In this document: in pieces, positions 35,417 to 44,495 of the stretch
Position numbering within the stretch: the first letter of the stretch is position 1
Layout: each line of letters opens with the position of its first letter
Assembly: GCF_007829835.1 (NCBI RefSeq)
Contig: NZ_VIWP01000002.1
Span: 62,001-126,000, forward strand
Reading direction: 5' to 3'
Source: Neorhizobium alkalisoli
GTDB taxonomy: Bacteria; Pseudomonadota; Alphaproteobacteria; Rhizobiales; Rhizobiaceae
DNA: 64,000 bases
Notes under the pieces: generated by a model
Seen by the model: the letters and a program-made list of their open reading frames with translations, nothing else
Told to the model about the DNA's origin: nothing
The model's database searches: none
Program-made: the position numbers and the translations under genes

Positions 35417-36379
35417 TCAGCAACGGTTGAAGTTCAGCGCGTTGATGACGTTGTTGAAGTTCTGCAGCAGCGTCGAAGCGTCCCGCTGCTCGTCCGACTG
35501 CATGAGCTGGAACTGTGCCGGGCGCTTCTTGTCCTTTTCATATTTGCCGCTTTCGGTGTCCTGGATGATCTCGCGCCCCTTGGCGAGATAGGCGTTGACG
35601 TGCAGCATCAGCGAAGAGCAACCGTTCTTCGTCTTTTCCCGGACCTTGTTCTCGTAATTCGTCGCCATGCCGTTAAACTGGTCGAGTGAGGTTTTGAAAG
35701 CCTCCTTCTTGTCGCCGAGACCATTGCCGGCCAGAAAACCGCTGGCCAGATCCATGCTTTCCTTGATGTGATAACTCATGCCCAGCTGGTAATAGGCGAT
35801 CGTATCCTTTTCGGCCTTCTCGAATTCGGCCTTGATACGGGCACGGTCCTTCGCGTCGATCGCATTGGCAAAGCCGGCCTGCGCCGCCGTGACCGCCTCC
35901 ATGCTGGCGATGAAGGCCGACTGGATCTCGCGGCCATGGGCTCCCTTGTCGCTCAGATAAGTCTTGGCCCCGATATAGTTGGCCATGTCGCTATAGAGCG
36001 GATCGGCCTTGCCGAGGGCCTCGCTATAGGTCTGTGCCGGAGCGTCGAGATCTGCCATGTCGGGCTTCATCGCCCGCGCCTTGTCCAGCTTCTCCTTGAT
36101 CCGGCCCATGGATGAGGTCGAGGAGAAGAACAGGCTGTCGCTCTTCTTCTTTCCGTCGAAGACGGGCTGAACATATTGCCGGTATTTTTCCAGATCGTCG
36201 CCGAACGAGGCCTGCGTCATGTTCGCGGTGCCGACATATTCGTTATATTTCAGCACCTCGGCCTGTTCGGCCGACACCTGTGGCTGCCGATTCGCCTCGG
36301 ATTTGCTGTCGTCGCAAGCCGAGAGCGTGAGCAGGCAAGCGGCAATACCCAGCGACCTGATTGCAGTCTTCATCGTCAT
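35417..36379 (-). CDS. DUF3829 (YiiG-like) lipoprotein
   Basis: A 320-residue lipoprotein. The signal MTMKTAIRSLGIAACLLTLS is followed by the lipobox LSAC (cysteine about residue 22). The mature part is helical and charged and fits the DUF3829/YiiG family (KYNEYVGTANMTQASFGDDL, then VNAYLAKGREIIQDTESGKY). Residue +2 after the lipid cysteine is Asp, which in E. coli would keep it in the inner membrane; in alphaproteobacteria this rule is less certain. Function unknown. The ATG at 36379 is chosen because it gives the intact signal peptide. Confidence 0.8.
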   Translation of the reverse strand: MTMKTAIRSLGIAACLLTLSACDDSKSEANRQPQVSAEQAEVLKYNEYVGTANMTQASFGDDLEKYRQYVQPVFDGKKKSDSLFFSSTSSMGRIKEKLDKARAMKPDMADLDAPAQTYSEALGKADPLYSDMANYIGAKTYLSDKGAHGREIQSAFIASMEAVTAAQAGFANAIDAKDRARIKAEFEKAEKDTIAYYQLGMSYHIKESMDLASGFLAGNGLGDKKEAFKTSLDQFNGMATNYENKVREKTKNGCSSLMLHVNAYLAKGREIIQDTESGKYEKDKKRPAQFQLMQSDEQRDASTLLQNFNNVINALNFNRC

Positions 36380-36741
36380 CAAATTTTCCCAGTTGAAAGG
36401 CGGAGGAGAATTTTCCGCATGCGAAATTGTCGGCACCGCCGATTGATTTGACCCGGATCCGGGAGTTGCAAGGTGAAAGGAGGACAGGCGCGGATCGGGC
36501 TAATCCGAATGCCCGGAAACGAAAAAGAAATTGAAAGAATGAACATAATCCATAGGTTGCAGGCGATATGCCCGGCAACACCGGGCAATCGTGATATAGG
36601 TCACGGCGGCGAACTGTCCATTCACGGCGGGTTCAGAAAAAATCCTTACAGTCTAAGCCGTTAGGTCAAAAAGCAGGCGCGATGACGAGACAGGAAAAAG
36701 CCTGTCATTCGGATGGCGGAGCTTTGGGAGGAAACCAAGAG

Positions 36742-37110
36742 ATGAAAATCAATCTGCGCGCCATGGCGACGATCTCGGTCATGATCCTGTCGGGCACGAC
36801 GCTGGCCGGCTGTGTCAGTGAAGGCTACGGCTATGACGACGGGCCGCGTTATTCGCGCCCCTATTATGGCGGCTATTACCGATTCTATGATAGCGGCCGT
36901 TATTATTCGCGCCCGCGGCCCGAATGGCGCGGCAATGATCGCGACCGGGACCGCGATCGGCCCCGCCACTGGGATCGCGGTGACAACCGTGGCGACAGGG
37001 GCGACCGCGACGGCCGGCCCTCGCGGCCGAACTGGCGCGACCGGGACGATCCGGGTCCCGCCAGTGCACCGCGCGGCGGTCATCGTCGCTGGATGGAAGA
37101 CGACGGCTGA
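36742..37110 (+). CDS. Small lipoprotein with Tyr/Arg/Asp-rich tail
   Basis: A 122-residue lipoprotein. The signal MKINLRAMATISVMILSGTT ends in the lipobox LAGC (cysteine about residue 24). The mature part has a Tyr/Gly/Arg-rich section (YYGGYYRFYDSGRYY) and a low-complexity Arg-Asp section (DRDRDRDRPRHWDRGDNRGD), likely disordered and able to interact with polyanions or the cell wall. GGGAGG precedes the ATG at 36742. No family is recognised, though similar RDR-rich lipoproteins occur in rhizobia. Confidence 0.75.
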   Translation: MKINLRAMATISVMILSGTTLAGCVSEGYGYDDGPRYSRPYYGGYYRFYDSGRYYSRPRPEWRGNDRDRDRDRPRHWDRGDNRGDRGDRDGRPSRPNWRDRDDPGPASAPRGGHRRWMEDDG

Positions 37111-37147
37111 AGAACCGGCCGGAGGCTTTATCGAAATCCGAAACAAA

Positions 37148-37178
37148 AAAGGCGCGGTAGCCTCGCTACCGCGCCTTT
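37148..37178. terminator. Bidirectional terminator between lipoprotein gene and wrbA
   Basis: A perfect 13-bp stem AAAGGCGCGGTAG / CTACCGCGCCTTT with loop CCTCG. Six T follow on the minus strand (for wrbA), TTTCT on the plus strand (for the lipoprotein). Confidence 0.9.
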
Positions 37179-37196
37179 CTCGTCACTCAGATAAAA

Positions 37197-37796
37197 TCAG
37201 GCCTTGAGCTTGGCAGCCAGCTTGGCGACGTGGGCGCCCTGGAACTTTGCACCTTCCAGTTCGATTTCCGACGGCTGACGCGAACCGTCGCCATTGGTGA
37301 TCGTGGTTGCGCCGTAAGGCGAGCCGCCCTTGACTTCTTCCGTGCCCATCTGGCCCTGGAAGGCGTAAGGCAGGCCGGCGACGACCATGCCGTGGTGCAG
37401 GAAGGTCGGGAGGAAACCGAGCAGGGTCGATTCCTGGCCGCCGTGCTGGGTGGCGGAGGAGGTGAAAGCCGAGCCGACCTTGCCGACCAGCTTGCCGTTG
37501 AACCACAGGCCACCGGTCTGATCCCAGAAATTGCGCATCTGCGAGGCGACCGTGCCGAAACGGGTGCCGGCGCCGACGATGATTGCATCGTAGTCAGCCA
37601 GTTCGTCGACGGTGGCGATCGGAGCGGCCTGGTCCATCTTGAAATAGGAGGACTTTGCGACTTCTTCCGGAACCAGTTCCGGAACGCGCTTCACGACGAC
37701 TTCGGCACCGGCCGACTTTGCGCCTTCGGCAACGGCATTCGCCATCGTTTCGATATGGCCGTAGGAAGAATAATAGAGAACCAGAACTTTCGTCAT
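37197..37796 (-). CDS. wrbA: NAD(P)H:quinone oxidoreductase WrbA
   Basis: A 199-residue flavodoxin-like quinone reductase. [20 protein letters not shown] (about 4-23) is the FMN phosphate loop; [20 protein letters not shown] (about 77-96) and [20 protein letters not shown] (about 112-131) are the WrbA isoalloxazine loops. It reduces quinones by two electrons, avoiding semiquinone radicals. The family normally starts [10 protein letters not shown], so ATG 37796 is chosen with AAGGAAA upstream. An in-frame ATG at 37886, with its own AAGGGC site, could add 30 residues. Confidence 0.92.
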   Translation of the reverse strand: MTKVLVLYYSSYGHIETMANAVAEGAKSAGAEVVVKRVPELVPEEVAKSSYFKMDQAAPIATVDELADYDAIIVGAGTRFGTVASQMRNFWDQTGGLWFNGKLVGKVGSAFTSSATQHGGQESTLLGFLPTFLHHGMVVAGLPYAFQGQMGTEEVKGGSPYGATTITNGDGSRQPSEIELEGAKFQGAHVAKLAAKLKA

Positions 37797-38173
37797 TGTC
37801 TTCGTTTCCTTGAGTGGAGCCTGACTTGGTGTGGATGTGGTTACGGGCGAACCGGCGATCAGCCGCTTCAGAAACTCGATGATCATGTCTGCCCTTGCAA
37901 GCTGTCGATTAAAGGCGGTTCGATTACAGCCGTATGAATTGCAACAGCCGGTTGGTTTCAGATGTCGACTGCAAACTAGCCAAGCCGGCGGCCGCGGCAC
38001 AGCCCACCCTTTCACGACGCACTGTCCATCTTTTATGAACGCTCGGCCAAAGTCTCGTCCAATTCTGCAACAATGCGCGATCGAGTGCGATCAACGGGGA
38101 TCAAAGCGGCTTGCGCTTGCATTCGCAACCATCCGCGATAACGTCGAGGTCACAACAGACAAGTGAGCCTTTC

Positions 38174-38959
38174 ATGACCAGCCCCTCTTCCGCCTCCTCC
38201 GTCGTGACCGCCGCCATGCTGGCGATCGGCGACGAGCTTCTCTCCGGCCGCACCAAGGACAAGAATATCGGCCATCTCGCCGATCTCCTGACGCTGTCCG
38301 GCATCGACCTCAAGGAAGTGCGGATCGTCGCGGACGAGGAGGATGCGATCGTCGAGGCGCTGAACGCGCTGCGTGCCCGCTACACTTACGTCTTCACCTC
38401 GGGCGGCATTGGCCCGACCCATGACGACATCACGGCGGATGCCGTCTCCAAGGCTTTTGGCGTACCGTGCATCCACGATCCAAAGGCGATGGAACTGCTC
38501 GCCGCCATGTACAAGCGCCGCGAGATGGAATTCACCGAGACCCGCCAGCGCATGGCGCGCATGCCGGAAGGCGCCCGCCATATTCCCAATCCGGTTTCGA
38601 CGGCACCGGGTTTCGTGATCGAAAATGTCTATGTCATGGCCGGCGTGCCGCAGGTGTTTCAGGCGATGATCGACAATGTTTTGCCGACCCTGAAGACGGG
38701 TGCAAAGATCCTGTCGCGGGCGATCGCCTGCCCCTATGGCGAAGGCGATATCGGCACGCTGCTCGGTGCAATCCAGAAGGCACATCCGGAGACCAGCATC
38801 GGTTCCTATCCGAAATATGACGGGCAGCGTTTTTCCACCGAACTGGTGGTCCGCGCCCGCGATGCGGACGTGCTGGAGGCCGCGGCACAGGCCGTGGTCG
38901 CGATGATCGCGGATCTCGACCGCGCCAAGGCGAAACCCAATCCGACTGCGGAAGCGTGA
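38174..38959 (+). CDS. CinA-type molybdopterin-binding-like protein
   Basis: A 261-residue protein corresponding to the N-terminal (COG1058) half of CinA, without the C-terminal nicotinamide-nucleotide amidase domain. Seen are AAMLAIGDELLSGRTKDKN (about 13-31), the MoaB-like VFTSGGIGPTHDDITADAVS (about 73-92) and GAPGFV-like STAPGFVIENVYVMAGVPQV. COG1058 proteins can be ADP-ribose pyrophosphatases in full CinA; the short form is commonly annotated as competence/damage-inducible or molybdopterin-binding. It does not imply competence here. The ATG at 38174 gives the family start. Confidence 0.85.
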   Translation: MTSPSSASSVVTAAMLAIGDELLSGRTKDKNIGHLADLLTLSGIDLKEVRIVADEEDAIVEALNALRARYTYVFTSGGIGPTHDDITADAVSKAFGVPCIHDPKAMELLAAMYKRREMEFTETRQRMARMPEGARHIPNPVSTAPGFVIENVYVMAGVPQVFQAMIDNVLPTLKTGAKILSRAIACPYGEGDIGTLLGAIQKAHPETSIGSYPKYDGQRFSTELVVRARDADVLEAAAQAVVAMIADLDRAKAKPNPTAEA

Positions 38960-39010
38960 TGCCTTTTGGCTCAAAGCAATGCCAATTCAGGCAAAAGCTA
39001 CCGCATAAAC

Positions 39011-39152
39011 GAAAACCCCTCCCCACCCTCCCCACAAGGGGGAGGGCTTAACCCAGCCACTCCGCCGAGGTCCAATTCAGGCAGGCGAGTGCCGCGGGTC
39101 TTCTCCCCCCTTGTGGGGGAGATGGCCGGCAGGCCAGAGAGGGTCTTTGCCA
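39011..39152 (+). repeat. Type A intergenic mosaic repeat, copy 3
   Basis: Nearly identical to 23681-23822 and 44225-44365 in both arms (CCCCTCCCCACCCTCCCCAC at the left, GGCCGGCAGGCCAGAGAGGG at the right), with a different centre. It lies between cinA-like and usp genes; the rest of this 350-bp gap holds the uspA promoter region and no gene. Confidence 0.85.
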
Positions 39153-39311
39153 CATATCGACGGCTACCTTTCGAGAGCAAATCGCCATTCGGCACTTTCT
39201 GCAATATGCGGCACCGCCCTGCTCCCCCAAATGCTTGACCGACCTCAATGACAGCCCCACCTTATCCTTTAGGACTGGTTCCATGAACCGGCCGCTCAAG
39301 GAGGTAAGGTT

Positions 39312-40151
39312 ATGGGCTACAAGACCATTCTCGCCGTTCTGGATGCTTCGCACAGCGCCAGACAGATCACCGATTTCGGCACCGCGCTGGCCGACCAGTT
39401 TTCCGCCCATCTTCTTGGCGTACATGCCGAGACACTTGCCGCAGTTCCGCTGATCGCACCGATGGAAATTCCCGACCCCGCCGCCATGCAGGTTCTGCAG
39501 GAAGTGGCGCAGAAGGAAACGTCCCAGGTCGAGCAGATCTTTCGCCAGCAGACGAGCCGCGACGGTATTTCCGCCGAGTGGCGCAGCTTCATGTCCTCTG
39601 CCGGTTATTCGGCCAATACGGTGATGGAAACCGCCCGCACCGCCGACCTGATCATTGCCGGCCAGAGCGACCCGGCGCATGCGGACCACCGCGCCGATCT
39701 CGAAACCTTTCTGTTCGAAAGCGGCCGACCGCTTCTTCTCATCCCCACCACGCTGAAGGCACCGCAGCCGATCCGCCGCGTGCTGATCGCCTGGAACGGC
39801 TCGCGCGAGGCGGCCCGCGCCACGTTTGACGCCCTGCCCCTCCTCAAATCGGCAGACAGCGTCGAGATCCTTGTCGTCGACCCGCCGGAACGCCCCGGCC
39901 AGGATGGCGAGACGGCTGGCAACGAGATTGCCGAAACGCTTGCCCGCCATGGCGTAAAGGTGACGCTCACCACCCACCAGACCGCTGGCGGCAAGGCGAG
40001 CGCCGCGATCGAAAACCGGCTTTCCGACAACAGTATCGATCTGCTCGTGATGGGCGGTTACGGCCATTCGCGCTGGTGGGAAATGCTGTTCGGCGGCGTC
40101 ACCCGCAGCATTCTGGACAGCATGACTGCGCTGACGCTGCTGTCGCGGTAA
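39312..40151 (+). CDS. Universal stress protein, tandem UspA domains
   Basis: A 279-residue protein of two USP domains (about 3-145 and 155-277). The second domain keeps the ATP-binding motif GGYGHSRWWEMLFGGVTRSI (about 251-270, GxxG-9x-G-S/T), so it should bind ATP; in the first domain the motif is degenerate. UspA proteins support survival in stasis and stress. AAGGAGGTAAGGTT places a strong ribosome binding site before the ATG at 39312. It is monocistronic. Confidence 0.9.
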   Translation: MGYKTILAVLDASHSARQITDFGTALADQFSAHLLGVHAETLAAVPLIAPMEIPDPAAMQVLQEVAQKETSQVEQIFRQQTSRDGISAEWRSFMSSAGYSANTVMETARTADLIIAGQSDPAHADHRADLETFLFESGRPLLLIPTTLKAPQPIRRVLIAWNGSREAARATFDALPLLKSADSVEILVVDPPERPGQDGETAGNEIAETLARHGVKVTLTTHQTAGGKASAAIENRLSDNSIDLLVMGGYGHSRWWEMLFGGVTRSILDSMTALTLLSR

Positions 40152-40213
40152 CGCGAGCGGATTGAAAAGCGCTCCGCCGCCCATGACCGCGGCGGAGCAA
40201 TCCTTACCCGCCG

Positions 40214-40549
40214 TTATTCGACAACGACAATCTCCTCACAGACAAGCCGGACGATCGACGACATGTCGATGAAATTGTCGTGGTCCGGATCGACCTTGGT
40301 GACGAAATTTTCCGAGAGGAAAAGGCCGTCCATGTCTTCGACTGTATCGAACCATGCTTCCACCACGGCATCGAAGCCGGGCTTTTCGGATCCTTGCGTT
40401 TCGATCGGATAGGAGACGACGAAGCGGCGGATTTTCTTTGCTTCCGGGATGGCAAACAGCATGGGTGCGTGGATATTCCGGCGATAGTCGCGGAATTCCT
40501 GGATGCCCATTCCCGGCTTTCGGTTGAAGCCGATGATGACCTTGATCAT
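40214..40549 (-). CDS. EthD-family protein
   Basis: A 111-residue ferredoxin-like alpha-beta barrel of the EthD type: MIKVIIGFNRKPGMGIQEFR at the N-terminus, then DYRRNIHAPMLFAIPEAKKI with the family His, and FDAVVEAWFDTVEDMDGLFL. EthD-like domains act in dimeric monooxygenases and degradation enzymes; the substrate is unknown. AAGGAAA precedes the ATG. It is divergent from an AraC regulator 99 bases away, which probably controls it. Confidence 0.85.
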   Translation of the reverse strand: MIKVIIGFNRKPGMGIQEFRDYRRNIHAPMLFAIPEAKKIRRFVVSYPIETQGSEKPGFDAVVEAWFDTVEDMDGLFLSENFVTKVDPDHDNFIDMSSIVRLVCEEIVVVE

Positions 40550-40648
40550 GAGATTTCCTTATCGAGGATGATTGACGGCCGGGAGATAGCAATCGCGCAG
40601 GGGACGAACTATGCTTGAATAACCCTATTACTTTCGCGATTGTCCCCG

Positions 40649-41560
40649 ATGTCTGCCGATCCGCTGTCCGAAGTCCTTTCCATCCTGAAACCCGAGACCT
40701 GCATTGCCGGTGGTTTCGATCTTGGCGGCGAATGGTCGGTCCAGTTCGAGCAGCACAATGGCGTCAAATATTTCGCGCTCGTTTCCGGTGCCGCCTGGGT
40801 GAGCGTCGAGGGCGAGCCGGAGCCGATCCGGCTGGAGGCGGGAGATTGCGTGCTTCTGCCGAACGGGCGGCGGTTCGTGATGGCAAAGGACCTTGCCTTT
40901 CCGTCCATCGGCATCGCGGCCCTGCCGGAATCCGACTGGAATGGCGGTATCGCGACCCTGAATGACGGCGGCGACACGACGATCCTCGGCGGCCATTTCG
41001 GCTTTTCCGGTGCGCATATCGACATCTTGCTCGGCTCGATGCCGGCGATCATCCGGCTGCGGGACGAGGAGGACAAGGTCGGCCTGCGCTGGGCTCTGGA
41101 GCGCATGCGGCAGGAACTGTTTTCTAGACAGCCGGGCGCGAAACTGGTGATCCAGCATCTCGCCCATCTGCTGCTGGTGCAGGCGCTGCGGCTTTATCTC
41201 TCGCACGGCATAGGCCGCGGAACGGGATGGCTGTTTGCGCTGGGAGATCCGCGCATTGCAGCGGCGATCGGGGCCATCCATAAAAGCCCCGGCCATCGCT
41301 GGACCTTGCCTGTACTTGCCGAAAAGGCGGGAATGTCGCGATCCAAATTCGCGCTGCGGTTCAGGGACCTGTCCGGTTATGCGCCGATCCAGTATCTGAC
41401 CCGATGGCGCATGCTGCTCGCCTGCGACCGCCTGACCAAGGGTCATGAGCCGATTTCGGTGATCGCCCTGTCATTGGGGTATGAATCGGAAGCGGCCTTC
41501 AGCACGGCATTCCGGCGCGTGATCGGCTGCGCACCACGCAGCTATGCGGCGACGCCCTAA
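40649..41560 (+). CDS. AraC-family transcriptional regulator
   Basis: A 303-residue regulator with an N-terminal cupin-like ligand domain (about 20-170, GGEWSVQFEQHNGVKYFALV; LEAGDCVLLPNGRRF) and a C-terminal double helix-turn-helix (about 205-300, WTLPVLAEKAGMSRSKFALR; ISVIALSLGYESEAAFSTAF). The cupin type (cupin_6) is typical of regulators of oxidoreductases. The ATG at 40649 is preferred to a TTG nine bases upstream. The divergent EthD gene is the likely target. Confidence 0.9.
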   Translation: MSADPLSEVLSILKPETCIAGGFDLGGEWSVQFEQHNGVKYFALVSGAAWVSVEGEPEPIRLEAGDCVLLPNGRRFVMAKDLAFPSIGIAALPESDWNGGIATLNDGGDTTILGGHFGFSGAHIDILLGSMPAIIRLRDEEDKVGLRWALERMRQELFSRQPGAKLVIQHLAHLLLVQALRLYLSHGIGRGTGWLFALGDPRIAAAIGAIHKSPGHRWTLPVLAEKAGMSRSKFALRFRDLSGYAPIQYLTRWRMLLACDRLTKGHEPISVIALSLGYESEAAFSTAFRRVIGCAPRSYAATP

Positions 41561-41606
41561 GCATGTTCGCCACTTCCGCGGCGAACACAGTTTTGGTCGA
41601 ACGGTC

Positions 41607-42917
41607 TCAGTGATCGTGGTGCAGGTAACGCGCCTGGCGCGGCAGCCTGAGCGATACCAGAAGCGCGATCGCCATCATGACCGTGACATACCAGTAGAAC
41701 ATCTGCTCGCTGCCGGCCGTCTTCATCGACAGCGCGACGAATTCCGCCGAGCCGCCGAAGATCGCGTTGCCGACCGCATAAGCGAGGCCGACGCCAAGGG
41801 CGCGCACTTCCGGCGGGAACATTTCCGCTTTCACGATGCCGCTGATCGAGGTGTAGAAGCTGACGATCGCCAGCGCGACAACGATCAGTACGCCGGCCAC
41901 GACCGGGCTTTGCACATATTGCAGCGTGCTCAGGATCGGAACGGTACAGATCGTGCCAAGCACGCCGAAGAGCAGCATGTTGTTGCGACGGCCGATCTTG
42001 TCCGACAGTGCGCCGAAGAGCGGCTGCATGCACATGTAGAGGAACAGCGCCACGGTCATGATGTAGCTCGCCGTCTTCACCGGCATATGCACCGTGTTGA
42101 CCAGATATTTCTGCATATAGGTGGTGAAGGTGTAGAAGATCAGCGAACCGCCGGCCGTGTAGCCGAGAACCGTCAGGAAGGCCGGGGTGTGGTGGCGGAA
42201 CAGTTCCGACATGGTCCCCGCCTCCTTGCTCTTGGCGGTTTCCGTCTTCTGCGTCTCGGTCAGGCCGCGGCGAAGCAGAACGGAAACGACGGCGGCGATG
42301 GCGCCGATCACGAAGGGAATGCGCCAGCCCCAGGCGGTGATCTCTTCCTTGGTCATCAGCGCCTCGATGATGACGATCACCAGCACAGCGAGAAGCTGGC
42401 CGCCGATCAGCGTCACATACTGGAAGGACGAGAAGAACCCGCGGCGGCCACGCAGGGCGACCTCGGACATATAGGTGGCGGTCGTGCCGTATTCGCCACC
42501 AACCGACAGGCCCTGGATGAGACGGGCGACCAGAAGCAGGATCGGTGCTGCCACGCCGATCTGCGCATAGGTCGGCAGAACCGCGATCAGCAGCGAGCCG
42601 GCGCACATCATCGCCACCGAGATCAGCATCGAGGTCTTGCGGCCGAGACGGTCGGCAATCGTGCCAAAGATCCAGCCGCCGATCGGGCGCATCAGGAAGC
42701 CGGCGGCAAACACGCCCGCCGTCTGCAGCAATTGCACCGTCGGATCTGAATTCGGAAAAAAGGCACTGCTGAAATACAGCGCCGTGAAAGCGTAGACGTA
42801 GAAATCGAACCACTCGACAAGATTGCCCGACGATGCCGCCATGATGGCAAGGACGCGATGGCGGGTTTCCTCAGCAGTATAATGCGGCGCCGTGCCAGTA
42901 CCGGATTGCTCTGACAA
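41607..42917 (-). CDS. MHS-family MFS permease (KgtP-like)
   Basis: A 436-residue, 12-helix permease of the metabolite:H+ symporter branch. Signatures are [20 protein letters not shown] (about 30-49), the loop motif [33 protein letters not shown] (about 132-151), and the second-half DKIGRRNNM. The order of motifs fits alpha-ketoglutarate or proline/betaine symporters; the substrate is likely a small carboxylate. No ATG is suitable: TTG at 42917 with AAGGA seven bases upstream is chosen; TTG 42947 is the alternative. It converges on the AraC gene. Confidence 0.87.
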   Translation of the reverse strand: MSEQSGTGTAPHYTAEETRHRVLAIMAASSGNLVEWFDFYVYAFTALYFSSAFFPNSDPTVQLLQTAGVFAAGFLMRPIGGWIFGTIADRLGRKTSMLISVAMMCAGSLLIAVLPTYAQIGVAAPILLLVARLIQGLSVGGEYGTTATYMSEVALRGRRGFFSSFQYVTLIGGQLLAVLVIVIIEALMTKEEITAWGWRIPFVIGAIAAVVSVLLRRGLTETQKTETAKSKEAGTMSELFRHHTPAFLTVLGYTAGGSLIFYTFTTYMQKYLVNTVHMPVKTASYIMTVALFLYMCMQPLFGALSDKIGRRNNMLLFGVLGTICTVPILSTLQYVQSPVVAGVLIVVALAIVSFYTSISGIVKAEMFPPEVRALGVGLAYAVGNAIFGGSAEFVALSMKTAGSEQMFYWYVTVMMAIALLVSLRLPRQARYLHHDH

Positions 42918-43131
42918 GATTTTTTCCTTCAGAATTGTGGAGATCAACGCGCGGAAGACATTCTATAAAGGAGTGATCTAGGGGCCTCGGCCCCGGAGGC
43001 AACCTGAAGGCAGGATGTACCGCTCGCTGAAGACGACAGGCATCGGCGCGCCTGCAGCTGACAGAAGGCTGCCGAAGCGGCTACAGAGTGGCAAATACCT
43101 CAGCCTTACGGCCTGCCCTTATGGAGCGCTC

Positions 43132-43596
43132 ATGTTCGATATCATCGAGGACGATCTCAAGAACCCGCAATCACGGGCGCTGATTGCGCTGCATCTGGCC
43201 GGAATGAGTGAAAACGTGCCTGACGACGCCACCTTTCTCGGCCTGTCGGATCTTGAGCGCCCGGAGGTGACGGTGTGGAGCGCCTGGGAAAATTCGAGGA
43301 TCGCCAGTATCGGCGCCCTGAAAATGCTGCCGGATGGAACCGGCGAGATCAAGTCGATGCGCACCCATCCGAATTTTGCCGGACGCGGCGCAGGCGCTGC
43401 CATCCTGAAAACGATCATCGCCGCCGGCAAGGCGCGTGGCCTTCGACGCCTCAGCCTCGAAACCGGCAGCGGCAGCGCCTTTGCCGCCGCCGTGGCGCTT
43501 TACCAGAAATACGGTTTTGAAAAAGGCGAAGCCTATTCGACCCACACGCAGACCGAGTTCAACCATTTTCTGCATCTCGATCTGCCGCAGTCATGA
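43132..43596 (+). CDS. GNAT-family N-acetyltransferase
   Basis: A 154-residue acetyltransferase. GEIKSMRTHPNFAGRGAGAA (about 77-96) holds the acetyl-CoA motif RGxGxA, and LRRLSLETGSGSAFAAAVAL with YQKYGFEK is the C-terminal GNAT end. It resembles the YsnE/PhnO-like small acetyltransferases. The ATG at 43132 follows GGAGC. The substrate is unknown. Confidence 0.85.
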   Translation: MFDIIEDDLKNPQSRALIALHLAGMSENVPDDATFLGLSDLERPEVTVWSAWENSRIASIGALKMLPDGTGEIKSMRTHPNFAGRGAGAAILKTIIAAGKARGLRRLSLETGSGSAFAAAVALYQKYGFEKGEAYSTHTQTEFNHFLHLDLPQS

Positions 43597-43647
43597 CGGG
43601 CCGCGCCCCGGCAGTGGTTTGACTGCCGAGGCGTCAAGATCCGGCGG

Positions 43648-44073
43648 TCAGGCCACGCCGAGCCTGCCGCGCTCGCCCGTGCGGGGATTGGCGAGTTCTT
43701 CCGGCGTCAAAAATTCGGCGAGATCCTCCACCTCGTAAAAAGGCCGGATCTCCATCTCGCTCCGGCCCGGCATCGTGTTCGGCGCGCGTCTCGCCCAGGC
43801 CACCGCCTCGTCGATATCCTTGACCTCCCAGATCGCAAAACCGAGGACGAGATCGCCGTTTTCGGCAAACGGCCCGTCGATCACCGTGCGCTCCGCGCCC
43901 TCGAAAACGATCCGTTTGGCGTCACCGCTGTTCTTCAACCCGGCAGCGGCAACAAAAATGCCGGCCTCGACCAGTTCCTCGGTAAACCGGTCCATCGCCG
44001 CAAACGCCTCGGTCGCCGGTTCTTCCCGCTCCGCATCACCAACCGATGACTTCATGAACACCATCACACGCAT
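43648..44073 (-). CDS. YciI/DGPF-domain protein
   Basis: A 141-residue protein of the YCII-related (DGPF) family: MRVMVFMKSSVGDAEREEPA at the start, the DGPF motif as VIDGPFAENGDLVLGFAIWE (about 62-81), and DIDEAVAWARRAPN. Such dimeric alpha-beta barrel proteins are often encoded near ECF sigma factors in rhizobia, though none is present here. AGGAGAG precedes the ATG at 44073. Function unknown. Confidence 0.85.
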   Translation of the reverse strand: MRVMVFMKSSVGDAEREEPATEAFAAMDRFTEELVEAGIFVAAAGLKNSGDAKRIVFEGAERTVIDGPFAENGDLVLGFAIWEVKDIDEAVAWARRAPNTMPGRSEMEIRPFYEVEDLAEFLTPEELANPRTGERGRLGVA

Positions 44074-44224
44074 TGCGTCTCTCCTCGCTCCAGCCGGCCT
44101 TTTGGCCTCTCTGATGGAAGACGAAGCAACTTGGCGAGAACCGACATGGTTGCATGGATTTTTGGGGAGACGGCTTGCACCCACCAATCTCACCCCTTGT
44201 GGGCAGGGGAACGGCATATGGCCA

Positions 44225-44365
44225 AAGTCCCCTCCCCACCCTCCCCACAAGGGGGAGGGCTTAACCCAGCCGATCCCCCGAGGCCTGCATTGAGGCGAGC
44301 GAGTGCCGCGAGTCTTCTCCCCCTTGTGGGGGAGATGGCCGGCAGGCCAGAGAGGGTCTTGGCCA
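44225..44365 (+). repeat. Type A intergenic mosaic repeat, copy 4
   Basis: Same two-palindrome unit as 23681 and 39011, same orientation. Remnant-like pieces (CCCCTTGTGGG near 44196 and CAAGGGGGAGATCGGC near 44384) flank it, suggesting nested or decayed copies. Confidence 0.85.
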
Positions 44366-44495
44366 CATGCGACTGCCTTGCCTCAAGGGGGAGATCGGCA
44401 TGTCGCAGGCTCTGCCCCACATGCCCCCATTCAACCAGCTGTCACAAAAGCCGGCTAACGTTACCACTTTCAACCTGACCCCATTGCCATTCCTC

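Noticed and set aside
38174..38959. Evidence for natural competence (CinA)
   Set aside because: Only the N-terminal COG1058 half is present and this family is widespread in non-competent bacteria.
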